Origin: an uncultured Ruminococcus sp.
Lineage (GTDB): Bacteria > Bacillota > Clostridia > Oscillospirales > Acutalibacteraceae
Reading direction: 5' to 3'
Assembly: GCA_902762375.1 (NCBI GenBank)
Contig: CACWNY010000001.1
Coordinates: forward strand, 1 to 64,000
Length of the DNA stretch: 64,000 nucleotides
Shown here: positions 17,807 to 26,244 of the stretch, one piece after another
How the letters are laid out: each line of letters begins with the position of its first letter
Position numbering within the stretch: the first letter of the stretch is position 1
Notes under the pieces: model-generated
Database searches by the model: none
Seen by the model: the letters and a program-made list of their open reading frames with translations, nothing else
What the model was told of the DNA's origin: nothing
Position numbers and translations under genes: made by a program

Positions 17807-18409
17807 TCAGAGCAATCCATTTTTATTGTGTTTTTTTCCGAAATAACGGTTGACAGATTTTTGATAATCCACATAATCCTGTCCGAAACGGACAAGTAAA
17901 AAATCTTCTTCCACATTCACAATCTGAAGATGAAAGGCAGTGACGGTTACAACAGTAACAATCAGCAAAGGTAAATTTAAAAAAGTCATCAGAAAACCGA
18001 TATAAGTAAGGTCGAAACCAAGAAAAGCAGGATTTCTGCTCCAAGCATAAATTCCGTTGGTAATGAGTTCTGTTTTTTCTTTGTCAGAAACACCTGCACG
18101 CCAGTTATTTTTCATATCCATTACAGATTTTATGAATATGCCTGTACCGAGTGTAGCGAGGATAAGTCCGATAATGCTGATGGCATGAGAAATAATTTTA
18201 TTGTAAGAAATAATGGAGATAATGGTTACCACAGCAATCACATAACTGCTGATTTTCAGCCATATTTCAATCACTTTGGGAACGCCTGTTTTTCCTTTAC
18301 CTAACTGGTCGGTTTGTATGCCCATACTTTTTTGGTGCAACATCTTGATAATATAGCAACCGTAAAATGTCAGAAAAATAACAAAAGCGATTATTTTATA
18401 GTATATCAA
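17807..18409 (-). CDS. Isoprenylcysteine carboxyl methyltransferase-like membrane protein
   Basis: This integral membrane protein has 200 residues and about five hydrophobic segments. The C-terminal half carries the ICMT/PEMT-type pattern: LITNGIYAWSRNPAFLGF, then a glutamate-containing segment NVEEDFLLVRFGQDYVDYQ, consistent with S-adenosylmethionine binding. Bacterial members methylate small or lipid substrates that are mostly unknown, so the substrate is not assigned. The start is TTG at 18409, supported by AAAGGAG 9 bases upstream. It stands alone between the lysis pair and the flavin reductase gene. Confidence 0.82.
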   Translation of the reverse strand: MIYYKIIAFVIFLTFYGCYIIKMLHQKSMGIQTDQLGKGKTGVPKVIEIWLKISSYVIAVVTIISIISYNKIISHAISIIGLILATLGTGIFIKSVMDMKNNWRAGVSDKEKTELITNGIYAWSRNPAFLGFDLTYIGFLMTFLNLPLLIVTVVTVTAFHLQIVNVEEDFLLVRFGQDYVDYQKSVNRYFGKKHNKNGLL

Positions 18410-18522
18410 TGAGGTTTACTCCTTTTGTTTTATGTTTGTGTGATTTATTCTCTTTGTTTTTCTCACTTTCATTTTCATAAAAATGTTGCCAGTCAATTTC
18501 AATACTTTCCCCCTAGAACTAA

Positions 18523-19080
18523 TTACAAGATAGAAATATTACGCATACATTCCTGTAAAATGGTTGTTACATCAGCCCCCTGAATATCTAACCCGACAGC
18601 TTTTATCCATTCGACATCATTAATGCCGTAGAAGTTCTGAGCCAAAGCCCTCACATACCCGAAGCCGTACTCCTCAGGAACATAAGTTCCCCCAACTGTT
18701 GTGACATAATATAATTTCTTTGCTTTACACAGTCCGACAGGTATGCCGTTTTCGGTATAGCGGAATGTGATACCCACAACATTAATCTGTTCCAGAAACT
18801 GTTTAAGCGTGGCGGGAAAGGATAAGTCCCAGAAAGGTGATGCTATCACGATTTTATCGGCACGGGCAAATTGCCTTGCTAAGTCAAACATGGGGTTGTC
18901 ATATTGTTGTGTTGAGATGAGCCTGTCCCGTTTGTCCAGAAAAGCACTATCGACTTTCGGAAACGAAATCTCTGACAGTCGCAGTTCTTCAATTTGTTCC
19001 TGTGTTTCCGAAAGCAGATAATCGGCAAGTATTTTTGTTCTTGAATTACTCCGTACACAGGCGTTAATATAAAGTATCAT
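18523..19080 (-). CDS. FMN-dependent NAD(P)H oxidoreductase, flavodoxin-like fold
   Basis: A cytoplasmic flavoprotein of 185 residues in the NADPH-dependent FMN reductase/azoreductase-like group. The N-terminal strand ILYINACVRSNSRTK carries the phosphate-binding turn. IASPFWDLSFPATLKQFLEQ near residue 80 is the conserved flavin-contact region, and TTVGGTY near residue 127 matches the second loop. Family members reduce quinones, nitro or azo compounds, but the physiological substrate is unknown. AAAGGAG precedes the ATG. It lies between the methyltransferase gene and the GDP-sugar genes, with repeat copy 9 separating it from manA. Confidence 0.85.
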   Translation of the reverse strand: MILYINACVRSNSRTKILADYLLSETQEQIEELRLSEISFPKVDSAFLDKRDRLISTQQYDNPMFDLARQFARADKIVIASPFWDLSFPATLKQFLEQINVVGITFRYTENGIPVGLCKAKKLYYVTTVGGTYVPEEYGFGYVRALAQNFYGINDVEWIKAVGLDIQGADVTTILQECMRNISIL

Positions 19081-19112
19081 TTTACTTCTCCTTTGCGGTT
19101 CACAAACCGTAT

Positions 19113-19263
19113 TGACAAAATTTGCTTACGCAAATTTTGGAAATTTATGGGGAGTTAAAGGGCGTTGCCCTTTAAAATCCTATGAGGGGCGTTGCCCCTC
19201 AACCCCACGAACTTTTTGAAAAAAGTTCGACAAAAACTTTCAGTTGTCATAGCTAACACTTAG
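19113..19263 (+). repeat. Modular hairpin repeat, copy 9 (forward monomer)
   Basis: It contains S0-S1-S2 with the GAGGGGC/GCCCCTC variant, CGAAC-type S3 and a tail (AGTTGTCATAGCT). Compared with other copies, the outer S2 pair has changed together, A:T or C:G to G:C. It fills the space between manA and the reductase gene. Confidence 0.9.
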
Positions 19264-19272
19264 CGGATATTT

Positions 19273-20289
19273 TCAACAGCTCACTTTCAGGAGAGAGGCT
19301 TTTCCGTGAATGTGCATAGAAACAGAGTTAGCAGGAACGAAGATACAGTCACCTTTAAAGAACGGAAGTGCTTCATTTTTGTAGAACATCACTCCGCAAC
19401 CACCCACACAAAGCAATACATTAAAGGAAATGCTACCAATCTGTAAGGTAACCATATGGTGATTGATTTCGGTGTTAAGGATAATACGCTCCACCTGAAA
19501 ATACGGACAACGGCAAAGCAATTCCGAAGCCCAGCCGAGTTGATATTTCAGCACACGCATAGGTTGACGGGGCGTTGTACAGCCATTGAGATTAGCAACG
19601 GCAAGAGCCTTATCGACATGAAGCGGACGCTTTTTACCATTTTTGTCAACACGGTCATAATCATAAAGTCTGTAAGTGAGATTAGAGTTTTCCTGAATTT
19701 CCACGATTAACGCACCCGCACCGATAGCGTGGATAGTTCCTGAAGGAATGTAAAAGACATCATCTTTTTTGACAGATACTTTTTGCAGAAACTTGTCGAG
19801 AGTACCGTTTTGTACAGCGGTTTTAATTTGTTCCCGACTTGATGTATGATGTAAGCCATAGACGAACTGTGTATTCGGAGATGCGTCAAGAACATACCAC
19901 ATTTCGGATTTACCGAGCTGACCGTTTTCGTAAATGTGGGCATACTCATCGTTGGGGTGAACCTGTACGGACAAATCCTTTTTTGCGTCAATAAATTTGA
20001 TGAGTATAGGGAGTTCAGATTTATTTTGGTGATGAGTTCCCATAAATTCGGGGTGAAGTTTGAGGACTTCGGGCAAAGACAGTCCCGAAAACAGACCGCT
20101 GACAACCATACTTGAACCGTCAGGGTGAGTAGAACATTCCCAAGTTTCCGCCAAAGGGGAGAGAGGAATAGCTTTGCCGAAATCGTAATTCAGTCGGTCA
20201 CCGCCCCAGAGATAATCTTTACCGACAGGTTTTAACAGAAAGGGAGTATGAATATTAGTTGAGCGGGAATTTCTGTTTATCCTGTACAT
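19273..20289 (-). CDS. manA: Mannose-6-phosphate isomerase, class I
   Basis: The enzyme interconverts fructose-6-phosphate and mannose-6-phosphate, feeding GDP-mannose synthesis. It has about 338 residues with the zinc-site signatures VQVHPNDEYAH and GKSEMWYVLDA, and the IPSGTIHAIGAGALIVEIQE region. I chose the ATG at 20289 because GGGGAGG sits 5 bases upstream. A longer frame beginning at TTG 20316 has no comparable site. The start overlaps the end of manC by 35 bases, so the two are translationally linked. It is the last gene of gmd-fcl-manC-manA. ManC carries its own cupin isomerase-like domain, so the isomerase step may be duplicated. Confidence 0.93.
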   Translation of the reverse strand: MYRINRNSRSTNIHTPFLLKPVGKDYLWGGDRLNYDFGKAIPLSPLAETWECSTHPDGSSMVVSGLFSGLSLPEVLKLHPEFMGTHHQNKSELPILIKFIDAKKDLSVQVHPNDEYAHIYENGQLGKSEMWYVLDASPNTQFVYGLHHTSSREQIKTAVQNGTLDKFLQKVSVKKDDVFYIPSGTIHAIGAGALIVEIQENSNLTYRLYDYDRVDKNGKKRPLHVDKALAVANLNGCTTPRQPMRVLKYQLGWASELLCRCPYFQVERIILNTEINHHMVTLQIGSISFNVLLCVGGCGVMFYKNEALPFFKGDCIFVPANSVSMHIHGKASLLKVSC

Positions 20290-21565
20290 TGATATCCTCC
20301 CCAAGCTGAACTTCAATTAACTGAAGTTCGGTCTTTGCAAAGACCGTGTGACGGCAACCTGCCTGCATGGTAATCACATCGCCGACAGTAAGTTCCTGTT
20401 CCATACCGTCAACGATGGTAGTACCCTCACCTTTGATACAGACCCAGACTTCATCACGGTTTTTATGACTGTGATAATTCATACTGTTACCTGGATTAAG
20501 CGTGACCTTGATAGTCAGGCTTTTAGCCTCAACATCGAGTACACGGAAACTGCCCCAAGATTTTTCGGCAAACATAATCTGTTGGTTAATTTTATCGACA
20601 TAAGGTTTGATATAGCTGGACTGTTCCTTGTCCGAAACGAGTATTCCTTCGGGACTTGCGGAAATGACCACATCGTGCAGACCCATTGCCAGTATAGGGA
20701 CATTCAGTTCGTTGATGATATTTACACCCGAACAATTTTCATTCATGACAGCGTCACCGATAATATTTTCCGCCATAGCTTCGGTGAGGGTATTCCAAGT
20801 GCCTAAGTCTTTCCACTGACCGCCGAACCGCATGACCTGAATTTTATTTTCTTTTTCAACAACGGCATAGTCAAAGCTGATTTTGGTCAGGGTATCGTAT
20901 TTGGCGAACAGGTCGTTATAGTCGGTAAAGTTGATAAGTTTGTGGGCGATATCGAGAACATAGCCGAGCTTATAGGCAAAGACACCGCCATTCCAGATTG
21001 CCCCCTGAGAGATATATTGTTTTGCGGTTTCCACATCAGGTTTTTCCTTGAATACCGAAACAAAGCTGACGGTATCTTTGGTTTTGGGGATAATATAGCC
21101 GTATTTTTCACTGGGATAGGTCGGTTCGATACCCATAAGAACGAGGTTGGCTTCACCCTTGTCAGCCTGTTTTCCGAGAGTGTTAAGGGCGACAAAATAT
21201 TCATCTTCAACATAGGGGTCTACAGGGCATACCACGACAGCTTCATTTTCAGGTACGCCGAGTACATCGTGCAGATAGGCGGTAGCCAGAGCAATCGCAG
21301 GAAAGGTATCACGGCGACACGGTTCAACAGAAATTCCCACTTCTTCACCAAGCTGATTGTGAATAGCAGAAATCTGTGTTTTTGAGGTAGCTATGGTAAC
21401 TTTGGCAGTGTTGTCGATTTTTTTAATCTGACGATAAACACGCTGAACCATAGATTCATAGCCGTCGTCCGTTTTGAATATCTTGATAAACTGTTTTGAG
21501 CGTATATCATTGGAAAGTGGCCACAGACGCTTTCCCGAACCGCCTGACAGCAATATGATGTTCAT
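20255..21565 (-). CDS. manC: Mannose-1-phosphate guanylyltransferase with C-terminal cupin domain
   Basis: The enzyme makes GDP-mannose from mannose-1-phosphate and GTP. It has 436 residues. The nucleotidyltransferase motif LSGGSGKRLWPLS is near the N-terminus, and CPVDPYVED and EKPDVETAKQYI mark the catalytic core. The last 110 residues form a cupin (NYHSHKNRDEVWVCIKGEG) like the type II mannose-6-phosphate isomerase domain of ManC/AlgA proteins. I chose the ATG at 21565 (GAAAGG 9 bases upstream) over the TTG 9 bases earlier. No phosphomannomutase gene is present locally. The gene lies between fcl and manA. Confidence 0.93.
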   Translation of the reverse strand: MNIILLSGGSGKRLWPLSNDIRSKQFIKIFKTDDGYESMVQRVYRQIKKIDNTAKVTIATSKTQISAIHNQLGEEVGISVEPCRRDTFPAIALATAYLHDVLGVPENEAVVVCPVDPYVEDEYFVALNTLGKQADKGEANLVLMGIEPTYPSEKYGYIIPKTKDTVSFVSVFKEKPDVETAKQYISQGAIWNGGVFAYKLGYVLDIAHKLINFTDYNDLFAKYDTLTKISFDYAVVEKENKIQVMRFGGQWKDLGTWNTLTEAMAENIIGDAVMNENCSGVNIINELNVPILAMGLHDVVISASPEGILVSDKEQSSYIKPYVDKINQQIMFAEKSWGSFRVLDVEAKSLTIKVTLNPGNSMNYHSHKNRDEVWVCIKGEGTTIVDGMEQELTVGDVITMQAGCRHTVFAKTELQLIEVQLGEDINVQDKQKFPLN

Positions 21566-21613
21566 GAAATCCAACCTTTCTATAAATATATCGGTAAGGC
21601 TTTTGAGGGGGAG

Positions 21614-21853
21614 TTAAAGGGCTTTGCCCTTTAAAATCCTACAAGGGCAATGTCATCAACTTAAGAAAAAAGCCTTTTAGAAATAATATATTGCTGTCAT
21701 TCTGAGAAGCGAAAGCGACGAAGAATCCTATTAAGATTCCTCACACTGCGTTCGGAATGACAACCTTAAGTTGACGACATTGCCTACAAGGGGCTTTGCC
21801 ACTTGACCCTACAAGCCTTTGAAAAGGCTTGACCGAAACTTTTAATTGTCACC
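21614..21853 (+). repeat. Modular hairpin repeat, copy 10 (forward monomer split by a MITE)
   Basis: S1 (to 21632) is separated from S2-S3 (AAGCC-type)-tail by the 137-bp element at 21647-21783. S2 carries an uncompensated change (CCAC in place of CCCC), so this copy is partly decayed. Confidence 0.88.
21639..21791 (+). mobile_element. MITE-like element with 8-bp target duplication, nested in repeat copy 10
   Basis: The element spans 21647-21783. Its ends are GCAATGTCATCAACTTAAG and the complement of GCAATGTCGTCAACTTAAG, one mismatch in 19. CTACAAGG occurs immediately on both sides (21639-21646 and 21784-21791) as a target duplication. Removing the element and one duplicate restores a normal repeat copy. 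The interior has TGTCATTCTGAG and CGACGAAGAATC segments. There is no coding capacity, so it must have been moved by an enzyme encoded elsewhere. Confidence 0.85.
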
Positions 21854-21878
21854 GTTTGAGGTGAGATTATTTTTTGGT

Positions 21879-22823
21879 TTATCGTTCTGCCCGCATAGGA
21901 TTGTTGAGGAAATCCTGATAAGAAAGTCTGATACCTTCTTCAAGTTCGGTCTTATATTTCCAGCCGAGTGCTTCAGCCTTTGAAACATCGAGCAGTTTTC
22001 TAGGAGTGCCGTTAGGTTTGGTGCTATCCCAACGAATTTCTCCATTGTAGCCGACAACTTTTGCGACAAGTTCGGTCAATGCTTTGATAGTCAGTTCTTT
22101 ACCCGTACCAGCGTTGACGGTTTCATTTCCGCTGTAGTGGTTCATTAAGAATACGCATAAGTTAGCGAGGTCGTCAACATAGAGAAACTCACGCAAAGGT
22201 GAACCATCACCCCAGCAGGTAACATATTCCGCACCGTTTTCTTTAGCTTCATGAAAACGGCGGATAAGGGCAGGAAGAACATGACTGTGTGTCGGGTGAT
22301 AGTTATCGTTAGGGCCATAAAGGTTGGTGGGCATAACGCTGATATAGTCTGTACCGTACTGTCTGTTAAGAAATTCGCAGTATTTCAGACCTGAGATTTT
22401 CGCCAGTGCATAAGCCTCATTTGTTTTTTCGAGTTCACTTGTCAGCAGACAGCTTTCTTTCATAGGTTGCGGTGCCATGCGGGGATAGATACACGAAGAC
22501 CCGAGAAACTCCAGTTTTTTACAGCCGTTTTTCCATGCGGAGTGAATGACATTCATTTCAAGTATCATATTGTCGTACATAAAATCAGCGAGAGCGTTCT
22601 GGTTGGCGACGATACCTCCGACTTTTGCGGCAGCTAAGAATACATATTCTGGTTTTTCTTCGGCAAAGAATTTTTCTACATCATCTTGTCGGCAAAGGTC
22701 AAGTTCTTTATGGGTGCGTGTGAGAATATTGGTGTAGCCTTGTCGTTCCAGTTCACGGACGATTGCCGAACCGACCATTCCTCTATGACCTGCCACATAT
22801 ATTTTAGCGTCTTTTTCCATCAT
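21879..22823 (-). CDS. fcl: GDP-L-fucose synthase (GDP-4-keto-6-deoxymannose epimerase/reductase)
   Basis: This short-chain dehydrogenase-type enzyme completes GDP-L-fucose synthesis from the product of Gmd. It has 314 residues. The NADP-binding GHRGMVG lies near residue 13, with [10 protein letters not shown], the catalytic SSCIYP and the [13 protein letters not shown] Tyr-x-x-x-Lys motif near residue 137. The substrate region [14 protein letters not shown] is typical. It lies downstream of gmd on the same strand, separated by repeat copy 11. No dedicated fucosyltransferase was recognised, though several unassigned glycosyltransferases lie at 29-38 kb. Confidence 0.95.
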   Translation of the reverse strand: MMEKDAKIYVAGHRGMVGSAIVRELERQGYTNILTRTHKELDLCRQDDVEKFFAEEKPEYVFLAAAKVGGIVANQNALADFMYDNMILEMNVIHSAWKNGCKKLEFLGSSCIYPRMAPQPMKESCLLTSELEKTNEAYALAKISGLKYCEFLNRQYGTDYISVMPTNLYGPNDNYHPTHSHVLPALIRRFHEAKENGAEYVTCWGDGSPLREFLYVDDLANLCVFLMNHYSGNETVNAGTGKELTIKALTELVAKVVGYNGEIRWDSTKPNGTPRKLLDVSKAEALGWKYKTELEEGIRLSYQDFLNNPMRAER

Positions 22824-22925
22824 AATTGATTTCCCCTTTTATCGTGCGATGTTATCAGTTTTATAAAATGTAAAAATCGTTATTGAAAAGTGGTTGAATA
22901 ATTTTCTGAATAAAAAATCAACCTG

Positions 22926-23025
22926 TAGCTATGACAATTAAAAGTTTTGTCCACTTTTTCAAAAGTGGTAGGGGTCAAGGGGACAAAGTCCCCTTGTGGG
23001 ATTTTTAAGGGCAAAGCCCTTAAAC
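22926..23025 (-). repeat. Modular hairpin repeat, copy 11 (reverse monomer)
   Basis: It has tail, S3, S2 variant AAGGGGAC/GTCCCCTT (one extra pair on both sides) and S1, with no S0. It lies inside the gmd-fcl operon and ends 4 bases from the gmd stop. Confidence 0.88.
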
Positions 23026-23029
23026 TCCA

Positions 23030-24079
23030 TTATCGTGCGTTCAGCATGGCTTTTTCCTGTTTAGCGAGTTTTCTGTCGTGTTCCGCCATGATACGGATAA
23101 GTTCCGTATAGCTTGTTTTCTGTGGATTCCAACCAAGAACCGTTTTCGCCTTTGTAGGGTCACCCCAGAGGTTATCGACATCTGTAGGTCTGAACCACTG
23201 AGGATTGACGCACACCAACATTTTACCTGTCTGAGCGTCATAGCCTTTTTCGTCAATGCCCTCACCTTCCCAGCGGATAGTGATACCGTTTACGGCAAAA
23301 GCCTTTTCGGTAAAATCACGGACAGTATGCTGTTCGCCTGTAGCAATGACGAAATCTTCAGGTGTTTCGTGCTGGAGAATTAACCACATACACTCCACAT
23401 AATCTTTAGCATATCCCCAGTCACGCAGACTATCCATGTTACCAAGTTCCAGATGGTCCTGAAGTCCTTCGGCAATTCTTCCTGCCGCAAGGGTGATTTT
23501 TCTGGTAACGAAATTTTCGCCCCGTCTTTCCGATTCGTGGTTGAACAGAATACCGTTGACGGCAAACATACCGTAAGCCTCTCTGTATTCTTTGGTAATC
23601 CAGAAACCGTACTGTTTGGCAACCGCATATGGACTGTAAGGGTGAAAGGGTGTTGTTTCTCTCTGGGGAATTTCTTCAACCTTGCCGAAAAGTTCTGAGG
23701 TGGACGCCTGATAGATTTTTGTTTTCTTCGTCAGCCCCAAAATACGGACGGCTTCAAGAATACGCAATACCCCGATAGCATCAACATCACCGCTGTATTC
23801 GGGTACATCAAAACTGACCTGAACATGACTTTGAGCAGCAAGGTTATAAATTTCATCAGGCTGGATAAGACCGATGATACGCACAAGCGAAGATGAATCC
23901 GTCAAATCGCCGTCATGGAGCATGATGGCATTTTCAGCGATGAGGTGGTCAATTCTTGCGGTGTTGGCAATAGATGCCCGTCTGGTAATTCCGTGAACTT
24001 CATAGCCCTTTTCCAGCAGAAACTCTGCAAGATAAGAACCGTCCTGACCTGTGATACCTGTAATTAGTGCTTTTTTCAT
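23030..24079 (-). CDS. gmd: GDP-mannose 4,6-dehydratase
   Basis: The enzyme converts GDP-D-mannose to GDP-4-keto-6-deoxy-D-mannose, the entry step to GDP-L-fucose and related deoxysugars. The 349 residues match the family. Signatures include [19 protein letters not shown] at the N-terminus, [12 protein letters not shown], the catalytic Thr region STSELFGKV, and the [11 protein letters not shown] Tyr-x-x-x-Lys site near residue 150. It is the first gene of the GDP-fucose group and is followed by fcl. Repeat copy 12 lies immediately upstream. Confidence 0.96.
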   Translation of the reverse strand: MKKALITGITGQDGSYLAEFLLEKGYEVHGITRRASIANTARIDHLIAENAIMLHDGDLTDSSSLVRIIGLIQPDEIYNLAAQSHVQVSFDVPEYSGDVDAIGVLRILEAVRILGLTKKTKIYQASTSELFGKVEEIPQRETTPFHPYSPYAVAKQYGFWITKEYREAYGMFAVNGILFNHESERRGENFVTRKITLAAGRIAEGLQDHLELGNMDSLRDWGYAKDYVECMWLILQHETPEDFVIATGEQHTVRDFTEKAFAVNGITIRWEGEGIDEKGYDAQTGKMLVCVNPQWFRPTDVDNLWGDPTKAKTVLGWNPQKTSYTELIRIMAEHDRKLAKQEKAMLNAR

Positions 24080-24133
24080 AATAATTCCTCTTTCCTGATA
24101 ATTCCTATAAAATATTCAGCGAAGTGCTGGCGT

Positions 24134-24295
24134 TGACAATTAAAAGTTTTTGTCCACTTTTTTCAAAAAGTGGTGGGGTCAAGAGGCAAAGCCCCTTGTG
24201 GGATTTTAAAAGGCAAAGCCCTTTAATCGGAAAAATTCCAATGGGGTCAAGGGGCGATAGCCCCTTGTGGGATTTTAAAGGGCGAAGCCCTTTAA
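24134..24295 (-). repeat. Modular hairpin repeat, copy 12 (reverse monomer with duplicated S2-S1)
   Basis: The order is tail, S3, S2, S1, then a second S2 and S1. The two S2-S1 blocks have different loops (AAA and GATA/GAA types), so the duplication is not recent. The first S2 has a mismatch (AGAGGC). Confidence 0.87.
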
Positions 24296-24578
24296 CTACA
24301 TTTATTTTCGAATTATATCATAAATGTCGGGTTTAGTAAAGTGTGTGATAATGTTATCTATATGTATAGCTTTTTACATAAATAAATCTTTATTATTGTA
24401 TAACATTTATATAAATAACAGAAATTTCATCAGCAGATAAAAAATTTTCTGAAATTATCCTGATAAAGGGCAATTTTCTTCTGTCTGGAAAAGTATAGTG
24501 AAAGGGGTTACATAAGTTCTACCCAAAATCTCTTATGAACCGCTTATCAAAATCTTTACTTTCAGGAGAAAAATGACT
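24296..24578. other. AT-rich intergenic region upstream of the phage-tail-like pair
   Basis: There is no repeat copy, terminator or convincing sigma-70 promoter in these 283 bases. It probably contains the promoters for gmd (leftward) and the 24.6 kb genes (rightward). CAGGAG at 24563-24568 is the ribosome binding site for the next gene. Confidence 0.4.
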
Positions 24579-24875
24579 ATGAACAAAATCAATAAATGCG
24601 GAATGCTCTTTTATGAAAACAATGTTCCCGATTTCGGCAGTATCGAGAAAATTCCTTGTAGCGGTAATGTTGTTCTGCTTGCGGAAGATATTCCGAAACT
24701 CAACAGTGTACTCACTCAGTCAGGTTGTCAGGCTTATCTGGTGGAAAATGAAAGTTTCAGCTTTCACACAGGAGATTTAGCCTATATTGTCGACTGGATT
24801 ACCGAAGAAAGCGGAGCAGTCTATATGTACCACAGTGGAACAGACTGTTGGTATGAAATCATTCCCAATGAATAA
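24579..24875 (+). CDS. Small hypothetical protein paired with a phage-tail-like protein
   Basis: This protein of about 98 residues has no family I recognise. It is soluble, rich in aromatic residues and Cys, and has no signal peptide or membrane segment. The ATG at 24579 suits the CAGGAG site (10 bases). ATG 24573, two residues earlier, is also possible. It lies 19 bases upstream of the 410-residue structural-like protein on the same strand, while most genes around both run the opposite way. The arrangement of a small protein before a tail-like protein is common in phage tail modules, so a phage origin is inferred, not shown. Confidence 0.6.
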   Translation: MNKINKCGMLFYENNVPDFGSIEKIPCSGNVVLLAEDIPKLNSVLTQSGCQAYLVENESFSFHTGDLAYIVDWITEESGAVYMYHSGTDCWYEIIPNE

Positions 24876-24894
24876 TCAGCGAAAGGATAACTTC

Positions 24895-26127
24895 ATGAAT
24901 AAAGTGATTAAGACAAAAGAAATTAATCCGTTCGAACTTATGCTGTACAGACACAGAAACATTATCACGAAAACCAAAGCCATCAGTGGAAATGTACCTA
25001 TGGTGTTCACAGCAAAGAAAACGGGCAGTCTTAAAAACTACCGTATTTACGGCAACACCCAGACGCTTACCCGTCAATACAGCGGACAAACCCCGTTGCA
25101 TTTTCCGATAACAGATGGAAATGTGAATAACTATCGTATTTACGGCAATACCGTAAATGGTGAAAATGTCGGAGATTTGGTCACCGACACCCAAAGCGAA
25201 AATTATGGAAAATATCTTGTTCCCATTGCCAACAACGGAACGAATATCAGTATTTATCTTGATGAACCGTTAAGAAAAGTCGGCAGTGAGTATGATTATG
25301 TAGACTATGCCAGTCAGAAGTGGTACAGGGTCAGGAAAAATCTGTTGGACAATACAGGGACAAGTACAGTGATAAACGGTCTTACAATTACGGTCAATGC
25401 GGATAAAAGTATCACCTGCAACGGTACAGCGAACGGTCTTACCGTGTTTTTTGTAGGCAATTATCTGTTACAGAAAGATGTTGTCTATAAATTGTCAGGT
25501 TGTCCGACAGGGGGCGGTGTAAGTACCTACCGTCTGGATATCAGAGATTTGTCGGGAGTAACTATCAACGGTCATGCCGACAACGGAAGTGGGTATACCT
25601 TTTCCGAAAACGATGATACGCCTTGTAGTTGTAAAATCCGTATTGCGTCAGGGGTTACTTGTGACAATCTCACATTCTACCCGATGATTTGTAAAGCCAG
25701 CATAACCGACAGTACCTATGAACCCTATATTGACAATACCGAAGTTTCTGTTTTATTGCCGTCACTCCCGACACAATCCGCAGATAATACACTTGTTGTC
25801 AACACGACAGTTTCACCGTCTGGTATTGAGGTCGGTGTAGGGGAGAGGGTATCTGTAGGAGATAAGACGGAAAATACAAGTTATCGTGTGCCGATAACGG
25901 TAGGCAATCAGACAACGAACATTTATCTTTCAGAACCACTTGCCAAGTCGGGAAACAATTCTGATTACATAGACTATGCTACCCAGAAAAGATATAATGC
26001 TGATGGTACGGTACAGGATATTACTCTTGTGGAATTGACTGTTTCGCAAGGTACGAACACTTTGACGGTAGGAACAGAGGTGCAACCGTCCGAAATACTG
26101 TTGCAGGGAAAAATTCAGGAAATATAA
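24895..26127 (+). CDS. Phage minor structural/tail-like protein
   Basis: This is a 410-residue protein with beta-rich composition and no signal peptide. Two NNYRIYGN-type motifs occur near the N-terminus. A duplicated module follows: SIYLDEPLRKVGSEYDYVDY and, near the C-terminus, NIYLSEPLAKSGNNSDYIDY. Between them NLLDNTGTSTVINGLTITVN and FYPMICKASITDSTYEPY resemble carbohydrate-binding-like segments of phage tail or baseplate proteins in Clostridia. GAAAGGA lies 7 bases before the ATG at 24895. It is probably a prophage remnant or domesticated tail gene. No tail tube, sheath or tape measure gene is nearby. Repeat copy 13 follows directly. Confidence 0.68.
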   Translation: MNKVIKTKEINPFELMLYRHRNIITKTKAISGNVPMVFTAKKTGSLKNYRIYGNTQTLTRQYSGQTPLHFPITDGNVNNYRIYGNTVNGENVGDLVTDTQSENYGKYLVPIANNGTNISIYLDEPLRKVGSEYDYVDYASQKWYRVRKNLLDNTGTSTVINGLTITVNADKSITCNGTANGLTVFFVGNYLLQKDVVYKLSGCPTGGGVSTYRLDIRDLSGVTINGHADNGSGYTFSENDDTPCSCKIRIASGVTCDNLTFYPMICKASITDSTYEPYIDNTEVSVLLPSLPTQSADNTLVVNTTVSPSGIEVGVGERVSVGDKTENTSYRVPITVGNQTTNIYLSEPLAKSGNNSDYIDYATQKRYNADGTVQDITLVELTVSQGTNTLTVGTEVQPSEILLQGKIQEI

Positions 26128-26129
26128 TC

Positions 26130-26244
26130 TGTCAAAATTTGCGTACGCAAATTTTGTTTTGAATTTTTATCCATTAAAGGGCTTCGCCCTTTAAAATCCC
26201 ACAAGGGGCTTTGCCCCTTGACCCCACCACTTTTGAAAAAGTGG
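26130..26244 (+). repeat. Modular hairpin repeat, copy 13 (forward, no tail)
   Basis: It has S0-S1-S2-S3, starting 3 bases after the tail-like gene stop. Its right half (from 26191) is translated on the minus strand as the end of the flippase gene, so the repeat links two converging genes. Confidence 0.9.

Noticed and set aside
20287-20316. A longer start for manA at TTG 20316
   Set aside because: GGGGAGG lies 5 bases before ATG 20289, and the mannose isomerase homology begins after that Met.
24859-25194. A minus-strand gene opposite the tail-like protein
   Set aside because: It overlaps the 24895-26127 gene entirely, has no recognisable domain and no good ribosome binding site.
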